NCBI RefSeq assembly: GCF_900101395.1
Contig: NZ_FMZO01000005.1
Span: 1 to 64,000, forward strand
Source: Niabella drilacis
GTDB lineage: Bacteria; Bacteroidota; Bacteroidia; Chitinophagales; Chitinophagaceae
Direction: 5' to 3'
Length of the DNA: 64,000 nucleotides
Positions 58,648 through 64,000 of the stretch are shown in pieces (positions within the stretch are counted from its first letter, which is position 1; each line of letters begins with the position of its first letter). The position numbers were made by a program, and so were the translations under genes. Under the pieces are notes generated by a model. It worked only from the letters and a program-made list of their open reading frames with translations, did no database searches and was not told the DNA's origin.

Positions 58648-58680
58648 AAGATTTGATTTTTATGCCCTTACAGCGTTTTT

Positions 58681-58688
58681 CAAAGATA
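58681..58688 (-). promoter_or_regulatory. -7 element for the XRE regulator
   Basis: On the minus strand TATCTTTG fits TAnnTTTG, 34 bases before the ATG. Confidence 0.5.
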
Positions 58689-58793
58689 AATAAATCGTCG
58701 CGCTAAAATACCTCATTTTTCCAATAAATTATCGCCTTTTCAGTTAGGATAGCGGCTGTAGTGGGTGCAGATTTAGGGTATAAATGCAAACAA

Positions 58794-59240
58794 ATGAAAA
58801 AGAAACCCACCCCCAAACAAAAACAGCGCAAGCCCAAGCCGGAACTAAAGTGGCAAACCGGGGCCTATGAACGCTTTGCTGACTTTAATTTCATTCTTCC
58901 CTATCAATTTTTGCTGCTCTGCCGCCTGATGGACGTAACGCCCCAGGAGGCCCTAACCGACTTTATGGATAATCTGTCCTGCGGCAGTTGGAATCGTAAG
59001 GGCCGGGACACAGAAAAAGAACACCTGATCAACTATTTTATTGCACACGGCTACGGGCAGGAGCATTATACGGAAGCCGATATTCGCGAAATTTTTAAGG
59101 AAATGGATGCCGTTGGCCTGCTGTTTCCACGCGAAAGCAATGGCAAAATGGTAGACCGCTACGCCAAATGGCGGGATAAGCACGAAACCTGGTGGTTTAA
59201 AAAATGGTTCCGCAAACCCCGGCATATTAAACACAGTTAA
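58794..59240 (+). CDS. Hypothetical basic protein of the mobile island
   Basis: The start MKKKPTPKQKQ is preferred because the basic N-terminus (KQKQRKPKPELKW) follows it. The 148-residue protein ends in a basic tail (KWFRKPRHIKHS). Helical middle part; no known family. It directly precedes the HEPN gene by 2 bases, so the two are co-transcribed. Confidence 0.6.
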   Translation: MKKKPTPKQKQRKPKPELKWQTGAYERFADFNFILPYQFLLLCRLMDVTPQEALTDFMDNLSCGSWNRKGRDTEKEHLINYFIAHGYGQEHYTEADIREIFKEMDAVGLLFPRESNGKMVDRYAKWRDKHETWWFKKWFRKPRHIKHS

Positions 59241-59242
59241 CC

Positions 59243-60127
59243 ATGAAAGAAGAAACCGTTGCTAACCATAAAGCGCTTTATCTGACCGAAGACGATAAAG
59301 CCATTGCCACAAAGGTGGTGGACACTATTACCAAGATTACGCAGGTGGACACCATCTTTGTTTTAGGTAAAAAAGAAAATACAGCTCACAATATTTTTAT
59401 GGAATCTTGTGCTGCCAGCGCGTACACTTCAGCTTTTTGGCTGCTGGTATTGATTACTGGCGATGATAAGCGGCATAAGATATACCAGGATGAAATGGAG
59501 CAAAAGTGTAACCACTTTCATGCTGTTAGCTGTATTGTAATGCAAACAAGCACTTTTGTACGTTGGCTAAGCGCAAAAGATCCTTTTGCGTTAACTGTTT
59601 TGTTAAACGCTCCGTTTATTTATAACACCAACCCGGAACTTGAAGAATGGGGCAAGGATATTATTGCGGAAAGCATTCCGGAAACGGAGAAATCATGTTT
59701 CCAAAAATGTTTTACTCTTTATAACGAGTACATCGCCGGGGCAGCGCTTTTTACCGTTCGCAAACAGTATAAGCTGGCGCTTTTTATGTATCACCAGGCT
59801 ACAGAATTACTGCTGACAGCCTTTATTAAATCCCAAACCGGGCTGGAGCTGCATATTCATAACATCAACCACCTTAATCAATACTTTGGCTTTTTAGCCC
59901 CTGGCATTGCAGCAGATTTTTGCGGAGCAACACAAAAGGAACAAGAAGCATTCAGGCTGCTTCAAAAGTCCTATTGCTCGGCAAGGTATGATGCAGATTT
60001 TGAGGTTGGATATGCACAGCTGGAAATCGTGAGGCAGAAAGTGAGTCGGGCGATACAGGAATTAAAAGAGATTGGCTCTCTTATATTTAAAAAGGCAGGT
60101 CGCTTTCCGCGGCTAAATATAGTTTAA
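59243..60127 (+). CDS. HEPN-domain protein with N-terminal MNT-like region
   Basis: The 294-residue protein has an N-terminal segment (VVDTITKITQVDTIFVLGKKEN) that resembles the beginning of a minimal nucleotidyltransferase fold. Residues about 165-290 form a HEPN-like helical bundle (LFMYHQATELLLTAFIKSQTG, INHLNQYFGFLAP, SYCSARYDADFEVGY). MNT-HEPN arrangements are typical of toxin-antitoxin systems; here both halves may be in one chain. Catalytic residues of a nucleotidyltransferase (GSxxxG, DxD) are not seen. Confidence 0.6.
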   Translation: MKEETVANHKALYLTEDDKAIATKVVDTITKITQVDTIFVLGKKENTAHNIFMESCAASAYTSAFWLLVLITGDDKRHKIYQDEMEQKCNHFHAVSCIVMQTSTFVRWLSAKDPFALTVLLNAPFIYNTNPELEEWGKDIIAESIPETEKSCFQKCFTLYNEYIAGAALFTVRKQYKLALFMYHQATELLLTAFIKSQTGLELHIHNINHLNQYFGFLAPGIAADFCGATQKEQEAFRLLQKSYCSARYDADFEVGYAQLEIVRQKVSRAIQELKEIGSLIFKKAGRFPRLNIV

Positions 60128-60263
60128 AATGGATTTTGATTTTACGACTATTGCGCCCTTATATCGTGCTGTTACAATCAAATTTTGCCGTAAACAAAAA
60201 TTTGTTTTATCCAAAAGAGAATTTTAAGTAGCTTTTCAAAGCAGTTTGTTTAACTAAAATCAA

Positions 60264-60881
60264 ATGTTTAATCCCGAGGCACTAATTCAATATGGCGGGT
60301 TACTACTTGTTTGCCTGGCAATTTATGGGCAGGTAGGCCTTTTTTTCTGTTTCTTTCTTCCAAGTGGAGGGCTTCTTTTTATGGCAGGCGTATTGATTGC
60401 TACCAATGTGCTGGACCATAGCTTTTTTACGCTGTGCAGCTTAGGAATTTTAGCTTCGCTAATGGGAAATATTACGGGTTATATTGTCGGTTATAAGACA
60501 GGGACTGTTTTATATCGCAGGGAAGATTCAGCTTTTTTTAAAAAGCAGTATTTAACAAAAGCGGAAAACTTTTATAAAAGATATGGCGGCATGGCATTGA
60601 TTGTTGGTGCATTTCTTCCTTTGATTCGCACTTTCACTCCCATTGTTGGGGGCATCATCCAACAAAAATTCAGCCGTTTTTTGTTATTTGCCTTTATTAG
60701 TTCTGTAGGATGGATACTTTGTTTTTCAATTGCCGGTTATGTAATAGGAACCATGCCCTTTTTACGCCCTTACCTTAATTATGTAGTGATGGCAATTATT
60801 GTGCTGGTTACGGTGCCTGTTGTAATTAAAATTATACGAAGATTCAAAAAGGAAAAACAATCTCCTGATGCAGGTATTTAA
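60264..60881 (+). CDS. DedA/VTT family membrane protein
   Basis: The 205-residue protein has several hydrophobic segments and the DedA hallmark FYKRYGGMALIVGAFLPLIRTFTPIVGG, with Arg and the glycine pair, and a second VTT half (SVGWILCFSIAGYVIG). DedA proteins transport or flip undecaprenyl phosphate or phospholipids. It follows the island cargo but probably marks its right part as chromosomal or cargo; this cannot be resolved. Confidence 0.85.
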   Translation: MFNPEALIQYGGLLLVCLAIYGQVGLFFCFFLPSGGLLFMAGVLIATNVLDHSFFTLCSLGILASLMGNITGYIVGYKTGTVLYRREDSAFFKKQYLTKAENFYKRYGGMALIVGAFLPLIRTFTPIVGGIIQQKFSRFLLFAFISSVGWILCFSIAGYVIGTMPFLRPYLNYVVMAIIVLVTVPVVIKIIRRFKKEKQSPDAGI

Positions 60882-61406
60882 TCTTCTTTTTGTAAAGGGA
60901 ACCATATTGAAGCAACTCCATCTGATATCTTCTAAATTTATACCTGATTTCCTTTTTTGAGTCCAGGTAATCCGGCAATATATTTTTTTTGTTGTAGTAT
61001 GTTATTAATAGTGTATCTTCAGCAACGTAATAGCACATAAAGTAATTTAAATTTTCTACGGTTCTTATTTCTCTGACTTTTTGTATTCCTGTCTCATTCC
61101 GCTTTCATTCACGCAGTTTAACCAAAATCAATCATAAATAACGGTTGGGTTTCAATAGGGAAGCCTGATAACAGAATTGGGGGAGTTGGGTATTTCTTCA
61201 GTCCTCCGAGTGTTTTGATCACTATTTGAATTTGATACCATGTATTTTTAAAAGACAGCACCGGGCTCACATGCAGTTTAGCTGGATGAATGAAGCCCAT
61301 ATTATCAGGCATAATCGTTGAACAATAATTATGCACTTATAGACCATTGATCATTATAAACAAACCTGTTACGTCACAAACCTTCCCGATAAATATATTT
61401 ACTTAT
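60882..61406. other. Stretch without a convincing gene
   Basis: About 520 bases after the DedA gene. Short open frames on the minus strand near 60844-61038 and 61118-61336 have no recognisable family or start context. No RNA gene or repeat identified. Confidence 0.4.
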
Positions 61407-61653
61407 ATGACATCCGAACAAATAGGCAGCGCCATACAAAAACAAAACCGACCCGTATTCGAGATCTGGTTTAAAAGTCGTTCTTCAATTAAAGGGCTAT
61501 TTATACAAACAACAGACTAATGAATTAAAGCTGAAAAATTTTTGGCGGATTGTAGATGAAAGCAGGATTGCTGAATATGACAAGACCGGAAATAAAGATC
61601 TGGCCCGCGTTTTTTATGGAGATGGATTTACAAAGCTGGAGATTACCGGCTAA
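61407..61653 (+). pseudogene. Frameshifted small conserved protein
   Basis: The frame starting ATG at 61407 reads MTSEQIGSAIQKQNR and stops at an early TAA near 61518. In another frame the sequence continues as NELKLKNFWRIVDES to FTKLEITG, which ends at a normal TAA at 61651. Joined, the two make a protein of about 80 residues of a kind I recall in Bacteroidota mobile regions, so one base was lost or gained. Function unknown. Confidence 0.6.
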
Positions 61654-61662
61654 TGGCGCCTT

Positions 61663-61962
61663 CTAAAGGCTACCGGCTTTTCTTTTAAACTCCAACAGGC
61701 AATACGTAATATGCTCAGTAAGCGATTGCTGTAACTGTAATATGTCGTTTCGTTTATAAGTGCGTATCAAATCTTTGGCCTCCAGGCCCAATTGGTATTG
61801 CAGCCGGCGCTCGTATCTTCCACACAACTGTTGAAATACATTTTCGTCTGTTTGACGGTCTAATTTCCCAGCCTGCTCTTTAAAATCGTGGTAAAGCTCT
61901 TCAAACAATCGAAACGCAGTTTTCCGGAAGCTGGTTATTATTAAAACAGGATCTTGTTCCAT
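61663..61962 (-). CDS. Hypothetical protein
   Basis: The 99-residue reading starts MEQDPVLIITSF; in-frame Met codons further upstream (to 62136) could give a longer version. Helical (FRLFEELYHDFKEQAGKL, LRRLQYQLGLEAKDL-like), no known family. It converges with the frameshifted small gene. Confidence 0.45.
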   Translation of the reverse strand: MEQDPVLIITSFRKTAFRLFEELYHDFKEQAGKLDRQTDENVFQQLCGRYERRLQYQLGLEAKDLIRTYKRNDILQLQQSLTEHITYCLLEFKRKAGSL

Positions 61963-62367
61963 GTTGTTTCGTTCTGCGGTTAATAAACATAATAGCAAAC
62001 TGATATCCATACCAACGCTTACCGGCACCAAAACGGACTGTGCCCTGTTGGAGATTTTAAGCCTGTTATTCAGTCCCGTATCCCGGGAAAAAAGCTGCCG
62101 AGCTAATCCCCTGGCTTTTCCTGTAATGATACCCAAAAATCCCTAAAAAAGTAGAACAGGTCATGGAAGTAATTTACAGTTCCTGAATATACCGCTTTTT
62201 TAGAGCAAACTCGTTAATATATTGCTGAGCTTTTTTAGCGTGTTTACTCTTTATACGAACAGTTCTCAAAGAGCGGCCCCAAAATTGTTAACTAATTTGG
62301 CTAAACAACCTGTTTTATAACCCGGTGCCATACAATTCATAAAAAAAATCGTCCCTATTCCTTAAAT

Positions 62368-62532
62368 CTATTGTTTACCTTTTATACACTTGATATAAAT
62401 AACCAGGTTTTTGCGCTGCCCAGCCAGGTGCAGGGTAACATAATTACCATTTATTTCTAACACGGTATATTGTCTTTTAGAATCGAACGGAGACTGCAGT
62501 GTAACTGTGTCTCCGATTTTTACATTTTCCAT
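62368..62532 (-). CDS. Small beta-rich hypothetical protein
   Basis: The 54-residue reading begins MENVKIGDTVTLQSP and contains YTVLEINGNYVTLHLAGQ, suggesting a small SH3/KOW-like barrel. The start at the MENV codon is preferred over a longer frame that overlaps the helicase 3' end. It follows the DEAD-box gene on the same strand. Confidence 0.45.
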   Translation of the reverse strand: MENVKIGDTVTLQSPFDSKRQYTVLEINGNYVTLHLAGQRKNLVIYIKCIKGKQ

Positions 62533-62638
62533 TAATACATTTTTATGCCACTGTATTTTATGATGCAGGCTTATTTCCGGAAAGCTTTCACCTAAAATAA
62601 AAATATGGCTAGGAGCTCTGGCACTACAGCATTGTTGA

Positions 62639-63874
62639 TTAAATATGCTGCATAAACGACCGGCCCTTTCTTTTAGCCGGGCGGTTTGTTCGGCGCGGTA
62701 TCTGCAACGAATCCGCTGCTTTAAAATCATCTCCGTGCATCAGGGGTACATCAAAAGCATGCCCCTTTATAACCGGTATGCTTTTACGGATCAGTTTTTG
62801 AATATCGCGTAAATACAATTTCTCCTCATAATCGCAAAAAGAAATAGCAATGCCTTCTGCGCCTGCTCTTCCCGTACGCCCGATACGATGTACATAGGTT
62901 TCCGGTTCATTTGGCAGCTCATAGTTGATCACATGTCCCATGTGGTCTACATCAATCCCCCTGGCTGCAATATCCGTGGCCACTAACACTTTTATTGCCC
63001 CTTTTTTAAAATTCAGTAGCGCCGTTTGCCTTGCAGACTGCGATTTGTTTCCGTGTATGGCAGCAGCTTTTATACCCGCACCAGTAAGATTTTGGGTGAT
63101 CTTATCGGCTCCATGTTTTGTTCTCGCAAATACCAGCACTGTCTGAATGCGCTCATCTTTCAGTAACTGCAACAACAACGAAGGCTTAAACCGCTTTTCT
63201 GTGTAATACAACGATTGTTGTATACGGTCAACTGTTGTTGCCGGTGGCGTTACTGTTATTTTTATTGGCTGGCTTAACAGCGTACCGGCTAATTGTTGAA
63301 TTTCCGTAGGCATGGTTGCAGAAAACAGGATTGTTTGTCTTTGCAAAGGTAATCTGGACAGGATCTTTCGCACATCATTCACAAAGCCCATATCCAGCAT
63401 ACGGTCAGCCTCATCCAGTACCAGGTATTGAATATTGCTTAAAGAAAGGCAGCCCTGGTTAAGTAAATCCAGCAAACGGCCGGGAGTTGCAATAAGAACA
63501 TCAGCCTTTTGCCGCAATGCTTTCACCTGGTTATATTGAGATACGCCTCCAAAAACTGCCAGGTGTTTTAACGAAAGGTACTTTCCGTAAACACCAAAAC
63601 TTTCCGCCACCTGTAGCGCCAGCTCCCGCGTAGGTACTAAAATTAAAGCCCGGCAATTATTTTGCTTTGTTGCTCCCTGCAGGTGCAACAGTTGCAACAG
63701 CGGAAGGGCAAAAGAGGCCGTTTTGCCGGTGCCGGTTTGAGCACAGGCAAGCACATCTCTGTTTTGCAAAATTACCGGGATGGATTGTTCCTGTACAGGG
63801 GTGGGTGTAGTATAGCATGTGTCACTCAGCGCCTTTAGCAAAGGCGCAATAAGCTGTAAATTGTTAAATGACAA
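62639..63874 (-). CDS. RhlE-type DEAD-box RNA helicase, TTG start
   Basis: The helicase has all core motifs: Q motif PTPVQEQSIPVIL, AQTGTGKTAS (I), PTRELA (Ia), GGV, TPGRLLDLL (Ib), LDEADRMLDMGF (II), FSATMP (III), VFARTKHGADK (IV), LVATDIAARGIDVDH (V) and HRIGRTGRAG (VI). A TTG codon at 63874 gives MSFNNLQLIAPLLKAL, the usual family N-terminus, whereas the ATG 15 codons upstream adds hydrophobic residues not expected in RhlE. It remodels structured RNA in ribosome assembly or mRNA decay. About 411 residues with a basic tail. Confidence 0.88.
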   Translation of the reverse strand: MSFNNLQLIAPLLKALSDTCYTTPTPVQEQSIPVILQNRDVLACAQTGTGKTASFALPLLQLLHLQGATKQNNCRALILVPTRELALQVAESFGVYGKYLSLKHLAVFGGVSQYNQVKALRQKADVLIATPGRLLDLLNQGCLSLSNIQYLVLDEADRMLDMGFVNDVRKILSRLPLQRQTILFSATMPTEIQQLAGTLLSQPIKITVTPPATTVDRIQQSLYYTEKRFKPSLLLQLLKDERIQTVLVFARTKHGADKITQNLTGAGIKAAAIHGNKSQSARQTALLNFKKGAIKVLVATDIAARGIDVDHMGHVINYELPNEPETYVHRIGRTGRAGAEGIAISFCDYEEKLYLRDIQKLIRKSIPVIKGHAFDVPLMHGDDFKAADSLQIPRRTNRPAKRKGRSFMQHI

Positions 63875-64000
63875 AATTAAGTAAATTAAAAAATGATAAA
63901 ATAGGGCAATGCTATTCACAAACAGTGCGAAGGCGATGCCTGTCTTACGTTAAGCAATCACTATATTTGAATGGAGGAAGGAAGACAAATCCAGTGTAGG

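Noticed and set aside
60844-61038. 64-residue minus-strand reading overlapping the DedA end
   Set aside because: It overlaps an intact gene end, has no recognisable family and AT-driven composition.
61118-61336. 72-residue minus-strand reading
   Set aside because: No family or start context; proline-rich chance frame.
62190-62280. Short minus-strand reading ending KKRYIQEL
   Set aside because: About 30 residues, no ATG, so too little to call.

Overview
The window reads as a chromosomal segment of a Bacteroidota bacterium, most likely a Chitinophagaceae member (Niabella/Chitinophaga-like). This is inferred from TAnnTTTG-type -7 promoter elements, the gene families present (FabI, GlxA/AraC regulators, Wza/Wzc export genes, Bacteroides-type MobC/relaxase pair) and base composition. 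No rRNA or complete tRNA gene and no CRISPR array was seen.

Layout. (1) 0.1-10.1 kb: chromosomal genes, comprising an SH3-like secreted protein, fabI, a sucrose-phosphate-synthase-like fusion divergent from a GH32/43-like protein, a DUF1003 membrane protein, an LLM flavin oxidoreductase, a GlxA-type regulator and a VOC protein. (2) 10.1-29.4 kb: a leftward, tightly packed capsule/exopolysaccharide locus. It starts at a clear promoter upstream of wza and runs wza, wzc, UDP-HexNAc 4-epimerase, UDP-HexNAc dehydrogenase, polymerase, flippase, acyltransferase, ATP-grasp, beta-helix protein, two GT4, one GT2, a pyruvyl transferase, two SDR sugar-nucleotide enzymes and an initiating phosphoglycosyl transferase. 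It encodes a Wzx/Wzy-type surface polysaccharide. (3) 29.5-35.8 kb: accA, dapA, a saccharopine-dehydrogenase-like enzyme and a secreted M60-like metallopeptidase. (4) 35.9-44.9 kb: a redox/aldehyde-stress block with two paralogous AraC regulators, two aldo/keto reductases, a zinc alcohol dehydrogenase, cupin, hydrolase, cyclophilin-like lipoprotein and acetyltransferase, then a TraB/GumN-like protein.

(5) 45-62 kb: a mobile island. A degraded tyrosine integrase is interrupted by a 161-bp foldback (MITE-like) element; a near-identical second copy lies beside fabI about 45 kb away. Next come a helix-turn-helix/excisionase-like protein, a primase-like Toprim protein, a ParA-like ATPase, small mobilisation-associated proteins, an oriT-like hairpin region, MobC and a relaxase. 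Cargo follows: a Fic protein, a divergent pair made of a split PIN-like nuclease and a TPR-HEPN protein (candidate RNase defence module), a three-gene toxin-antitoxin-SecB-like chaperone operon, an XRE regulator, a small basic protein, another HEPN protein and a DedA-family protein. (6) 61.4-64 kb: a frameshifted small gene, two small unknown genes and an RhlE-type DEAD-box helicase.

The most interesting items are the foldback element and its insertion with a 3-bp target duplication whose removal restores the integrase frame, the PIN/HEPN divergent pair, the TAC operon, and the double-hairpin oriT candidate.
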